Shown in pieces: positions 56,544-64,000 of a stretch of DNA of 64,000 nucleotides (positions are counted from its first letter, which is position 1; every line of letters starts with the position of its first letter). The notes below the pieces were generated by a model that did no database searches, was not told the origin of the DNA, and was given only the letters and a program-made list of their open reading frames with translations. The translations under genes and the position numbers were made by a program. This DNA comes from an uncultured Clostridia bacterium (GTDB lineage Bacteria; Bacillota; Clostridia; TANB77; CAG-508): NCBI GenBank assembly GCA_934162615.1, contig CAKPJK010000003.1:1-64000 (forward strand), in the 5' to 3' direction.

Positions 56544-58394
56544 ATGGGATTAAGAGACATAAAAGTTCCAAAGATGAAATTCAAAAAAATGAAAATGGAC
56601 GTAATGGAAGAATTAAACGAAATAGACTACGAAAAACTAGAAAAAAAGAATCTAAAGAAAAAAAGAGAGACACCATATGAAGACATGACACACTACAAAA
56701 CAGTAAGAGAATTTTTCTTAAACACAGTAGAAAAATATCCAAGCGAAGACTGTATACTAGAAAAACCAGACCACAAAACACCATACAAAATAACAACATA
56801 CAAAGAATTTAAAGAAGATGTATTTGGATTAGGAACAGCATTAACAAATGTCTTAAACCTAAAAAATAAAAGAGTAATCATAATTGGAGAAACACAATAC
56901 GGATGGTATGTATCATACATGGCAATGCTATGTGGAGTAGGAATTGCAGTACCAACAGACAGAGAATTACCACTAAACGAATTAGAAAACATAGTAAAAA
57001 GATCAAGAGCATCAGCAATAATATATTCACCAAAAAAAGCAGAAGACATCAAAAAAATAAAAGAAGACATTCCAGAAGTAGAATATTTTATTGAAATGAA
57101 ATCAGAAAACAAACTAGAAGACAAAGAAGTTGGATTACAATACTTAATAGATTTAGGAAAATCAATAATAAAATCAGGAGACAACAGTTTCGAAAAAATA
57201 GAAATAGACCCAGAAGAATTCAAAATACTATTCTTCACATCAGGAACAACATCAAATGCAAAAGGAGTAATGCTAAACAACAGAAACCTAGCAGAAAACG
57301 TCAATGCAGTATCTGCATACGTAAAACTATATCCAATAGATATGCTATTCTCAGTATTACCATTACATCACTGCTATGAATCAACAATAGGATTCTTACT
57401 ACCAATGGCAACAGGAGCATCAGTAGCAGTATGTGAAGGACTAAGATACATAGTACCAAACCTACAAGAAGCACATCCAACAGCAATTTTAACAGTACCA
57501 TTATTAGTAGAAAGTTTATACAAAAAAATAAATGAAAAAATAGTAAAAAGCAAAAAAGACAAAATGGTAAACACAATGATATCAGTAACAAACGCATTAA
57601 AAGGAGCAGGAATAGACATCAAGAAAAAAGTATTCAAAGAAATATATGACAACTTAGGAGGAAGACTAAGAATCATAGTATCTGCAGCAGCGCCAATAGA
57701 CAAAAAAGTAGGTAACTGGCTAGAAGATATAGGAATCACATTCCTACAAGGATATGGACTAACAGAAACTGCACCAATAGCAGCATTAACACCAGAATAC
57801 AAGCCATGTGTAGGCTCAGCTGGTAAAGCAATCGTTCAAGCAGACATCAAAATAAAAGACCCAAACGAAAACGGAGAGGGAGAAATCTTGATAAAATCAC
57901 CAACTCTAATGTTAGGTTATTATGAAGATGAAGAAGAAACTAAAAAGGTAATAGACGAAGACGGATACTTCAATGCTGGTGACATCGGATATATAGATGA
58001 AGATGGATACATTTTTATAACAGGAAGAAGCAAAAATGTTATTGTTACTCAAAATGGAAAAAATATATATCCAGAAGAAATCGAAATGCTATTAGATAAA
58101 GTAGATGAAATAAAAGAATCTATGGTTTATGGTAAAAAACCAGAAGCAAATAGCAGAAGAGAAGAAAAAGAATTGATTATTACTGCAAGGGTTATTCCAG
58201 ATTATGACAAAATCAAAGAACTACATGGAGACCTTTCTGAAAAAGAAATTTATGATATAATTTGGAAAAATATTAAAGAAGTAAATAAAAAATTGACTTC
58301 TTACAAAGCAGTTAAGGCTCTTGAGATTAAAGAGGGTGAGTTTGAAAAAACTTCTACTATGAAAATTAAGAGATATAAGGAATTGAATAAATAG
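56544..58394 (+). CDS. AMP-binding long-chain acyl-CoA synthetase-like ligase
   Basis: 616 residues of the adenylate-forming family. The P-loop motif is FFTSGTTSNAKGVML near residue 230, then QGYGLTETAP near 405, YFNAGDIGYIDEDGYIFITG (Asp and Arg of the hinge), and the late catalytic Lys in TSTMKIKR. It resembles FadD-type fatty acyl ligases and would activate a fatty acid with ATP and CoA. It has no carrier-protein domain and is 33 kb from the synthetase, so a link to an N-acyl cap on that product is only a possibility. Strong promoter, GAGGTAATG-type ribosome site. Confidence 0.9.
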   Translation: MGLRDIKVPKMKFKKMKMDVMEELNEIDYEKLEKKNLKKKRETPYEDMTHYKTVREFFLNTVEKYPSEDCILEKPDHKTPYKITTYKEFKEDVFGLGTALTNVLNLKNKRVIIIGETQYGWYVSYMAMLCGVGIAVPTDRELPLNELENIVKRSRASAIIYSPKKAEDIKKIKEDIPEVEYFIEMKSENKLEDKEVGLQYLIDLGKSIIKSGDNSFEKIEIDPEEFKILFFTSGTTSNAKGVMLNNRNLAENVNAVSAYVKLYPIDMLFSVLPLHHCYESTIGFLLPMATGASVAVCEGLRYIVPNLQEAHPTAILTVPLLVESLYKKINEKIVKSKKDKMVNTMISVTNALKGAGIDIKKKVFKEIYDNLGGRLRIIVSAAAPIDKKVGNWLEDIGITFLQGYGLTETAPIAALTPEYKPCVGSAGKAIVQADIKIKDPNENGEGEILIKSPTLMLGYYEDEEETKKVIDEDGYFNAGDIGYIDEDGYIFITGRSKNVIVTQNGKNIYPEEIEMLLDKVDEIKESMVYGKKPEANSRREEKELIITARVIPDYDKIKELHGDLSEKEIYDIIWKNIKEVNKKLTSYKAVKALEIKEGEFEKTSTMKIKRYKELNK

Positions 58395-58437
58395 TAATTT
58401 TAATTAAATTATAAAAGAATATAAAGGGGAATGGATA

Positions 58438-59088
58438 ATGAAAAAGAAAATATTAATATCAATTATAGTATTAGTATGTGTATGCATATTAGTAGGAATT
58501 ACGTTTTTTGTATTTAGAAAAAAAGCAGAAAATAATTCTGCTCAAAATGCGACAAGTAATACAGTAAGCAAAAACGAAAGTAAATCAACAAATAATTCAG
58601 AAAAATCAAACAAAAACACAGGAGACGAAAAATATAAATTAAGATCATACACATCAAGTAAAACATTTTATATAACAGGACCAGAAGGATATACATATAA
58701 TGACAAAAGAACAGGCACAATGGATTCAAGAGCAGAATTCAGAAAAGATAATTCAAGTTTGGTTTACAGCTTTGAAGAAGAAGAAATAAACGAATATGTA
58801 GAAACTAAGAAAAAATCAACATATGGAAGACGTCAAGGATCAAATTATTATAAAGATTTAACATGGCAAGATGCAAAAACAATAACTGTTAATAATAATG
58901 AAGTTACATATGTAAAAGTAACTTATAATGACGGTTCAAAATATCATAATGAAATTTATTCAATTTCAAAATCAAGTGGATGGCTAATTAGTTGTGAAAT
59001 AACTCAATCATCTGATTCAGATAACTTTGAAGAAGATGGCCAAATCTTAAAAGAAGCATGGGGAATTTCATTCACAACAGAAAAATAA
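58438..59088 (+). CDS. Membrane-anchored protein of unknown function
   Basis: 216 residues. A basic start and one hydrophobic segment (about 5-27) that could be an anchor or signal; a Cys pair lies in it (VCVCI) but no good lipobox. A Ser/Asn/Lys-rich linker (30-62) follows, and then a globular domain of mixed charge (SSKTFYITGPEGYTYND, KSSGWLISCEI). No family is recognised. It lies 43 bp after the acyl-CoA synthetase with AAAGGGGAA, so they are probably one transcript, ended by the hairpin after it. Confidence 0.7.
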   Translation: MKKKILISIIVLVCVCILVGITFFVFRKKAENNSAQNATSNTVSKNESKSTNNSEKSNKNTGDEKYKLRSYTSSKTFYITGPEGYTYNDKRTGTMDSRAEFRKDNSSLVYSFEEEEINEYVETKKKSTYGRRQGSNYYKDLTWQDAKTITVNNNEVTYVKVTYNDGSKYHNEIYSISKSSGWLISCEITQSSDSDNFEEDGQILKEAWGISFTTEK

Positions 59089-59093
59089 TATAA

Positions 59094-59132
59094 AAAGTTA
59101 TGAGAGTATATAAAAACTTTCATAACTTTTTT
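59094..59132 (+). terminator. Terminator after the 58438 gene
   Basis: AAAAAGTTATGA and TTCATAACTTTTTT arms. Confidence 0.7.
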
Positions 59133-59275
59133 ATATTATAAGAAAGTTATCCGAACTTCTTATAATATAAATACTTTGCACAGAAATTTGCATAAAGCAA
59201 ATTTCGCGCGCGAACAAAGAAGCGGACTTAAAAAAGTCTTAATAAGTGATAATGTTATTAATGTCCGCTTTTGTT
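59133..59275. ncRNA. Cluster of three consecutive hairpins, candidate small RNA
   Basis: Three inverted repeats stand in a row: ATATTATAAGAA/TTCTTATAATAT (59133-59168), GAAATTTGC/GCAAATTTC (59183-59205, followed by GCGCGCG) and AAGCGGAC/GTCCGCTT (59220-59270, then TTTTGTT). The last has terminator form on the plus strand. No coding frame covers them. Calling this an RNA gene is an inference from structure only. Confidence 0.35.
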
Positions 59276-59279
59276 AGAA

Positions 59280-59306
59280 TAAAAAAACATCTACAAAATG
59301 TAGATG
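59280..59306 (-). terminator. Terminator of initiator tRNA-Met
   Basis: CATCTAC and GTAGATG arms with a T tract on the minus strand. Confidence 0.75.
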
Positions 59307-59316
59307 CTAAAATTTT

Positions 59317-59392
59317 TGGTTGCGGGGGATGGACTCGAACCACCGACCTCAGGGTTATGAGCCCTGCGAGCTGCCAACTGCTCCACCCCGCG
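59317..59392 (-). tRNA. Initiator tRNA-Met (anticodon CAT), CCA encoded
   Basis: On the minus strand the sequence opens CGCGGGGTGGAGCAG with the anticodon CAT in GGGCTCATAACCC. The first pair of the acceptor stem is a C-A mismatch, the mark of bacterial initiator tRNA. CCA is encoded. The rest of 59400-59670 holds nothing I can identify. Confidence 0.94.
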
Positions 59393-59679
59393 ATGTGTTG
59401 ACTAGTATATTATACATCCTAAAAAGTGAATTTGTCAAGGGTTTTGAATAAAATTTCAGAAATTTACGATAACATAGCAAGTAATTCAATAATTAGTCAC
59501 TAAAAATAATTTCTCTTATATAGTATATGCAAATCAAAGAAAAAATAAACTTGTAATAGACAAATTTATGTGATAATATTTAACTAAAAAATTCAAAAAA
59601 TAAGGATAAAAATTTAGCTAAAAGACTTAGAAATCTGTATAATGATTAAAGAATCAAAGTGCAGTGAAAGGAAATAAAA

Positions 59680-60585
59680 ATGAAATTTTTAGAAGAAAAA
59701 TTAGAAAAACAATATGGAAAAGAAATTACAAAAGAAATAATAGAAGGATATCAAACAAAAAGAAAAACAACACTTAGAATAAACACAATAAAAAGCAACA
59801 TAGAAGAAATAAAAAATGAACTAGAAAAAGAAAAAATAGAATATGAAACAGTAAAATGGAGCAAAGAAGCACTAATAATAAAAAATGCAGACGAAAAAAC
59901 AATACAAGAAATGGAAATATATAAAAACGGAAAAATCTATTTGCAAAGTCTATCATCAATGCTACCACCAATAATACTAAAACCAAAAGAAAGAACAGAC
60001 ATATTAGACATGGCGGCAGCTCCAGGAGGAAAAACAACACAAATAGCTGCACTTACAAATAACAAAGCACACATAACGGCATGTGAAAAAAACAAAATAA
60101 GAGCAGAAAGATTAAAATACAATGTAGACAAACAAGGAGCAACATGTGTGTTCACAATGCCAAAAGACTCAAGATTTATAGACGACTTTTTCTCATTTGA
60201 TCAAATTTTGTTAGATGCACCATGTAGCGGAAGTGGCACATTAGACTACAATAATGCAAATATAGAAAAATATTTTACAGAACAATTAATAGAAAGGTCA
60301 TCAAAGACACAAAAAACATTATTAAGCAAAGCAATAAAATTACTAAAACCAGGACACGAAATGGTATATTCAACATGCTCAATATTAGATTGCGAAAACG
60401 AAGATGTTGTGGCATCAGTTATAAAAAGCGGAAACATAGAAATTGTTCCTATAAACTTTGAAGGAATGGAAGAATTACCAATACTTCCAGCAAAGATTCC
60501 AGGAACTCTATGTGTAAAACCGACAGAATTATATGAGGGATTCTTTGTTGCAAAAATAAGAAAAATAGGTAAGAAATTTTTATAG
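59680..60585 (+). CDS. RsmB/RsmF-type RNA m5C methyltransferase
   Basis: 301 residues. An N-terminal RNA-binding part (RKTTLRINTIKSN), then a Rossmann methyltransferase: SAM site DMAAAPGGKTTQ near residue 110, DAPCSGSGT (motif IV cysteine) near 180 and STCSILDCEN (catalytic cysteine, motif VI) near 232. It lacks the NusB domain of RsmB and the long C-terminal region of RsmF. The target is probably a cytosine in rRNA or tRNA. GAAAGGAAA precedes the ATG. Confidence 0.88.
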   Translation: MKFLEEKLEKQYGKEITKEIIEGYQTKRKTTLRINTIKSNIEEIKNELEKEKIEYETVKWSKEALIIKNADEKTIQEMEIYKNGKIYLQSLSSMLPPIILKPKERTDILDMAAAPGGKTTQIAALTNNKAHITACEKNKIRAERLKYNVDKQGATCVFTMPKDSRFIDDFFSFDQILLDAPCSGSGTLDYNNANIEKYFTEQLIERSSKTQKTLLSKAIKLLKPGHEMVYSTCSILDCENEDVVASVIKSGNIEIVPINFEGMEELPILPAKIPGTLCVKPTELYEGFFVAKIRKIGKKFL

Positions 60586-60664
60586 ACAATACAATATATA
60601 TTAAAAATTATTAAAATTATCCACAAAAAGTGATATAATTGTGGAAAAGAAAGGGGAGATTTTA

Positions 60665-61138
60665 ATGGATTTAACAATTGATGTAGAAAACTACAAATTA
60701 AATGTAAGAGCGGCAGGAATAATAATTCATAATGGAAAAGTGTTAGTACACAGAAATATAAAATATGACCACTATGCTTTAATAGGAGGCAGAGTTGAAA
60801 TAGGAGAAGACTCAGCCACAACAGTAAAAAGAGAAATAAAAGAAGAACTAGGAAAAGAAATTGAAATAACAGGATATATTGCAACAATTGAAAATTTTTT
60901 CGAAATGAAAGGGTCAAAATATCATGAAATAATGTTTATACATAAAGCAGAATTTACAGATGAAGATGACAAAAAAATAGAATGCACAATGAAAAATATT
61001 GAAGGAAAAGACTATTTACAATATGAATGGCTCGATTTAAAAAAAATGGATGAGTACTCATTACTACCAATAGCTGTAAAAGATATTTTGAAGGAAAATA
61101 AATTTCCAGTCCACAAAATAAACAATGATTTAAAATAA
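60665..61138 (+). CDS. Nudix hydrolase
   Basis: 157 residues from the ATG at 60665, which has AAAGGGGAG upstream; the longer frame has no ribosome site. The Nudix box GGRVEIGEDSATTVKREIKE then ELG lies at about residues 44-66 with all conserved Gly, Glu and Arg. The N-terminus VRAAGIIIHNGKVLVHRN is the usual first strand pair. It would hydrolyse a nucleoside diphosphate linked to another group; the substrate is not predictable. Confidence 0.9.
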   Translation: MDLTIDVENYKLNVRAAGIIIHNGKVLVHRNIKYDHYALIGGRVEIGEDSATTVKREIKEELGKEIEITGYIATIENFFEMKGSKYHEIMFIHKAEFTDEDDKKIECTMKNIEGKDYLQYEWLDLKKMDEYSLLPIAVKDILKENKFPVHKINNDLK

Positions 61139-61139
61139 A

Positions 61140-61259
61140 GATGTTTATGCTAAAAGTACATTTGCTGAAAAATTTGCATAGCAGTTGGAAAATGTAAATG
61201 TCTTTGAAGAACCAATTGATGCAAAAGGAAAATTGAACTTGTGGGAGTATGAAATATGA
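61140..61259 (+). pseudogene. Degraded C-terminal gene fragment with internal stop
   Basis: One frame reads DVYAKSTFAEKFA, TAG, QLENVNVFEEPIDAKG then KLNLWEYEI and a final TGA. There is no start or ribosome site. It looks like the end of a lost gene; the family is not recognised. Confidence 0.35.
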
Positions 61260-61308
61260 AAAAGTATATAACTGCAAGGAAAAATAGTAAAAAATATAGA
61301 GGTTGATT

Positions 61309-61695
61309 ATGGAAAATAGAATGAATAAAAAAGAATTAATAGAATTGATAGAAAGTTTAAAATTAGACAAAAATGAATTTTGGATTTTATCAAGTGGAGC
61401 GTTGGTTATGAGAGATTTGTATCCGGATGCAGGTGATTTGGATATAGCGGTTACAGAGAAGGGATTAGAGGAATTAAAGAAAAATTATAATTTAAAGCAA
61501 AAAGCTAATGGATGGTATATTGTTAATGAGAAAATTGAGTGCGTTTTGGAAACAAAGGAAGATTGGAAGATAGAAAAGTGGGGAAATTATAATCTTCAGA
61601 GTATTGAGATGTATTATGAGTTTTTGAAGAGTAGCAGTAGGGAGAAGGATAAGGCAAGGATTCCATTGGTTGAGGAGTACATGAGGAGGATATAG
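61309..61695 (+). CDS. Small nucleotidyltransferase-fold protein
   Basis: 128 residues from the ATG at 61309, with GAGG 4-5 bp upstream. WILSSGALVMRDLYPDAGDLDIAV resembles the GS...DxD core of minimal nucleotidyltransferases, where the paired aspartates bind metal. The C-terminus is helical (SREKDKARIPLVEEYMRR). Stand-alone proteins of this size may be antitoxin partners (MNT type) or transfer nucleotides to small molecules. No HEPN partner is seen adjacent. G-rich codon use (TTG, GAG, AGG) differs from neighbours. Confidence 0.55.
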   Translation: MENRMNKKELIELIESLKLDKNEFWILSSGALVMRDLYPDAGDLDIAVTEKGLEELKKNYNLKQKANGWYIVNEKIECVLETKEDWKIEKWGNYNLQSIEMYYEFLKSSSREKDKARIPLVEEYMRRI

Positions 61696-61757
61696 ATATT
61701 GACTCATAACCCGAATACTATCAATTTTAATTGCTGTTGCAAAAATACAATAAAATG

Positions 61758-61792
61758 AAGCATTTGCTGGATTTTGGCAGGTGCTTTTTTTA
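61758..61792 (+). terminator. Terminator after the nucleotidyltransferase-fold gene
   Basis: AAGCATTTGC and GCAGGTGCTT arms (one mismatch) then TTTTT. Confidence 0.65.
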
Positions 61793-61980
61793 TGAAGAAT
61801 CCATAAAATTCATCCATTCGAAAAAGAAAAATAAAAAATTTAAATAAATTATACAGAAAACTGACGTATATAGACAAATTTTAACAATAAATGCGTTGGA
61901 ATTGAATATTTGTAATGATATAATCAAAAAAAGTATTTTTATAAAGGTGTATTAAAAGTACAATAAAAAGGAGAGACAAT

Positions 61981-62298
61981 ATGGAAGAGTTAATAAATGA
62001 AATAAAAAAATTTAATGAAGAAAGAGATTGGGATAAATTTCATTCACCAGAAAATTTGGCTAAATCAATAGCAATTGAATCAGGGGAATTATTAGAATGT
62101 TTTCAATGGGATAGTGAAAATTATAATAAAGAAGAGGTTTGCGAAGAATTGGCGGATGTTTTCACTTATTGCATTCAAATGGCTATGAAATTAAATGTTA
62201 GTCCAGAGGAAATAATATTAAAAAAATTAGAGAAAACAAAGAAAAAATATCCGGTAGAAAAAGCAAAAGGAGTAAGCACTAAATACAATAAATTATAA
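61981..62298 (+). CDS. MazG-like nucleotide pyrophosphohydrolase
   Basis: 105 residues, all-alpha. The metal-binding pattern ExxE...ExxD is visible as ESGELLECF followed by EELADVFTYC, as in the RS21-C6/MazG-like dNTP pyrophosphatases. These hydrolyse (d)NTPs to monophosphates and pyrophosphate, cleaning the pool or acting in stress. AAGGAGAGAC precedes the ATG. A GIY-YIG/DUF2075 gene begins 21 bp after its stop, so the two are one transcript and may work together. Confidence 0.88.
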   Translation: MEELINEIKKFNEERDWDKFHSPENLAKSIAIESGELLECFQWDSENYNKEEVCEELADVFTYCIQMAMKLNVSPEEIILKKLEKTKKKYPVEKAKGVSTKYNKL

Positions 62299-62318
62299 AG
62301 TAAAATGGGGGAATATTA

Positions 62319-64000
62319 ATGAAAACGGATTTTGAAGTAAAAGAATACAAATTTAACGAAGATACACTAAAAAAAATTAATACAAAATACATCAATTGGC
62401 CAGTTGTATATTTAATAAACAACAAAGATAAAATATACATTGGAGAAACATCTAATATAAAAAGTAGAATGGCACAACATTTAAGCAATTCAGACAGGAA
62501 ATTTTTGGATATGATAAATATAATATTTGATAAAAAATTTAATAAATCTGCAATATTAGATATTGAACAAAGCTTAATAAGAATGTTTTATGCTGATTCA
62601 AGATTTGATTCAGATAAGGGAATATTAAATAAAAATAGTGGACAATCAGCCAAACACAATTACTACCAAAGAGAAATGTATTTAAACAAATTAGAAAATA
62701 TATGGAAAGAACTTCAAAATAAAAAATTAGTGAATAAATCATACAATAGTATAATCAATTCTGATATATATAAATATTCACCATTTACATCATTAACCAA
62801 TGAACAAGAAGATATTATGTGCAAAATAATTAACAATATATTGGATTGCTTAGAAGGAAAAAATACAAATAATACATCAATTATCACTGGTTTAGCAGGA
62901 ACAGGAAAAACAATACTAGCAATAAATTTAATTTATAATATAGTCAATGCAGATTTTAGTAATATTGATACTTATAAAGAAGGAGAAGAAATAGAAATCA
63001 CATCAGAATATGATAGAACTATTCATAGATTAAGAAAATATATATTATGCAATGGAAAAATAAAAATTGGATTTGTCGTTCCAATGACGTCTTTAAGAAC
63101 AACATTAAAGGAGGTCTTTAAAGGGATAAACAAAAAAATGCTAAAAAATATTGTAATCGCACCAGGAGATGTAATAAAAAATGATTATGATGTAATCATA
63201 TGTGATGAAGCACATAGATTGGCACAGTATAAAAATATACCCAATATGGGAGACTTTAAGAAAAAGTGTAGAACACTTGGTATAGATGAAAATACATCAA
63301 CACAATTAGATTGGATAAATATGAATTCAAAATATAAAGTATTATTTTATGATGGCAATCAAACTGTTAAAGGATCAGATATATCAAAAGAAAAGATGGA
63401 TAAATTAATAAGAGAAAATAGTGATAAATGCTATTCATTAACAACACAATTAAGATGCAAATCAGGAGAATTATTCTTAGAAAGTATAGATAAATTATTT
63501 AAATGTACTTTGAAAAGCAGGATGGAATCATCTAAAGATTTTGAGATAAAACTATTTAAAAATCCGAACGATATGATAAAGAAAATAAAAGAACTAAATA
63601 AAAAAATGGGACTATGTAGAACTGTTGCTGGATATGACTGGAAATGGGAAACACAAGGAAAAACGTATAAAGAAATAGAAGAAGAAGGACTATATGATTT
63701 TGACTTTGATGGAAAAAAATATATATGGAATCATACAAGAGAGGGCTGGATCTTATCAAGTAATGCAGTAAATGAAATTGGATGCATACACACAGTACAA
63801 GGATATGATTTAAACTATGTTGGCGTAATTATAGGACCAGACATAAGTTATAACAAAGAAAAAAATAAAATTGAAGTTCATATAGATGAACTAAAAGATA
63901 AAAACGTTAAAAGAGGAACGGACGAAACTATTGTAAAAAATTATATAATTAATACATATAAAGTGTTGATGGAGAGAGGTATTAAAGGCTGCTATGTTTA
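62319..64000 (+). CDS. GIY-YIG nuclease fused to DUF2075 P-loop ATPase (3' end cut)
   Basis: 560 codons are visible; the frame is open at the window end. Residues 25-110 form a GIY-YIG domain (PVVYLINNKDKIYIGETSNI, Arg in KSRMAQHL). From about 145 there is a DUF2075 ATPase/helicase-like domain: Walker A GLAGTGKT near 193, Walker B DVIICDEAHR near 293, and a late helicase-type stretch IHTVQGYDLNYVGVIIGPD. The end ERGIKGCYV is the usual region just before the C-terminus. Such nuclease-ATPase fusions are suspected antiphage or DNA-repair factors; a defence role is inference. Confidence 0.85.
   Translation, partial: MKTDFEVKEYKFNEDTLKKINTKYINWPVVYLINNKDKIYIGETSNIKSRMAQHLSNSDRKFLDMINIIFDKKFNKSAILDIEQSLIRMFYADSRFDSDKGILNKNSGQSAKHNYYQREMYLNKLENIWKELQNKKLVNKSYNSIINSDIYKYSPFTSLTNEQEDIMCKIINNILDCLEGKNTNNTSIITGLAGTGKTILAINLIYNIVNADFSNIDTYKEGEEIEITSEYDRTIHRLRKYILCNGKIKIGFVVPMTSLRTTLKEVFKGINKKMLKNIVIAPGDVIKNDYDVIICDEAHRLAQYKNIPNMGDFKKKCRTLGIDENTSTQLDWINMNSKYKVLFYDGNQTVKGSDISKEKMDKLIRENSDKCYSLTTQLRCKSGELFLESIDKLFKCTLKSRMESSKDFEIKLFKNPNDMIKKIKELNKKMGLCRTVAGYDWKWETQGKTYKEIEEEGLYDFDFDGKKYIWNHTREGWILSSNAVNEIGCIHTVQGYDLNYVGVIIGPDISYNKEKNKIEVHIDELKDKNVKRGTDETIVKNYIINTYKVLMERGIKGCYV

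Overview
The window is a very AT-rich chromosomal segment (A+T-loaded codons, ATA for Ile, AGA for Arg, strong AGGAGG-type ribosome sites) with Gram-positive cell-envelope genes: VanW, L,D-transpeptidase, LytR-CpsA-Psr, PBP5-type carboxypeptidase, YhgE/Pip, ComEA and an LPxTG-like surface protein. This points to a low-GC Firmicute, most likely an anaerobic, gut-associated member of the Clostridia. That placement is inferred from gene families and composition; no rRNA or ribosomal-protein marker is present.

Layout. 1-2600: tRNA-Thr with a broken partial copy, a HIT-family hydrolase, a FabG-like reductase and a small carbohydrate-binding protein. 2.8-13 kb: envelope and housekeeping genes (VanW, tRNA-Lys, CorA, L,D-transpeptidase, DUF378, a lipoprotein, ABC-F, DUF975, Tex). 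13.1-23.6 kb, minus strand: a 2478-residue two-module nonribosomal peptide synthetase (C-A-T-C-A-T-R), a histidine kinase whose start overlaps the synthetase end, and then an HD-GYP response regulator. This is the specialised-metabolism core of the window and fits the gut clostridial dipeptide-aldehyde/pyrazinone synthetases. 23.8-33.7 kb: a YqhQ-like membrane protein, a split HtrA protease, an M23 peptidase, a small cupin, a frameshifted LysR regulator, a MoaA-like radical SAM protein, a guanine deaminase-like enzyme and a large adenosine-deaminase-like protein with an extra C-terminal domain. 33.8-43 kb: tRNA-Pro, DUF2207, tRNA-Arg(ACG), M18 aminopeptidase, an XRE regulator, tRNA-Arg(TCT) and a Gld-type ABC exporter operon. 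43-53.5 kb: split YkvI transporter, an XRE regulator facing a pilin-like protein, split Rpn nuclease, DUF5711-CvpA, LCP, DacF, ComEA and a cohesin-like surface protein. 53.5-64 kb: TetR-YhgE, an acyl-CoA synthetase, initiator tRNA-Met, an RsmB/F methyltransferase, a Nudix hydrolase, and at the right edge a MazG-like plus GIY-YIG/DUF2075 pair cut by the window end.

The most unexpected pattern is that three unrelated genes (HtrA, YkvI, Rpn) are each broken by a +1 shift at an in-frame CGG codon, where an extra C precedes a glycine GGN codon. CGG is otherwise almost unused here. This could be programmed +1 frameshifting, parallel decay or an assembly artefact. Other points of interest are an operator-like palindrome and a GC-rich codon patch in the pilin-like gene, dispersed GGGACGGGTC-type hairpin repeats, and several unexplained hairpin clusters in intergenic DNA.
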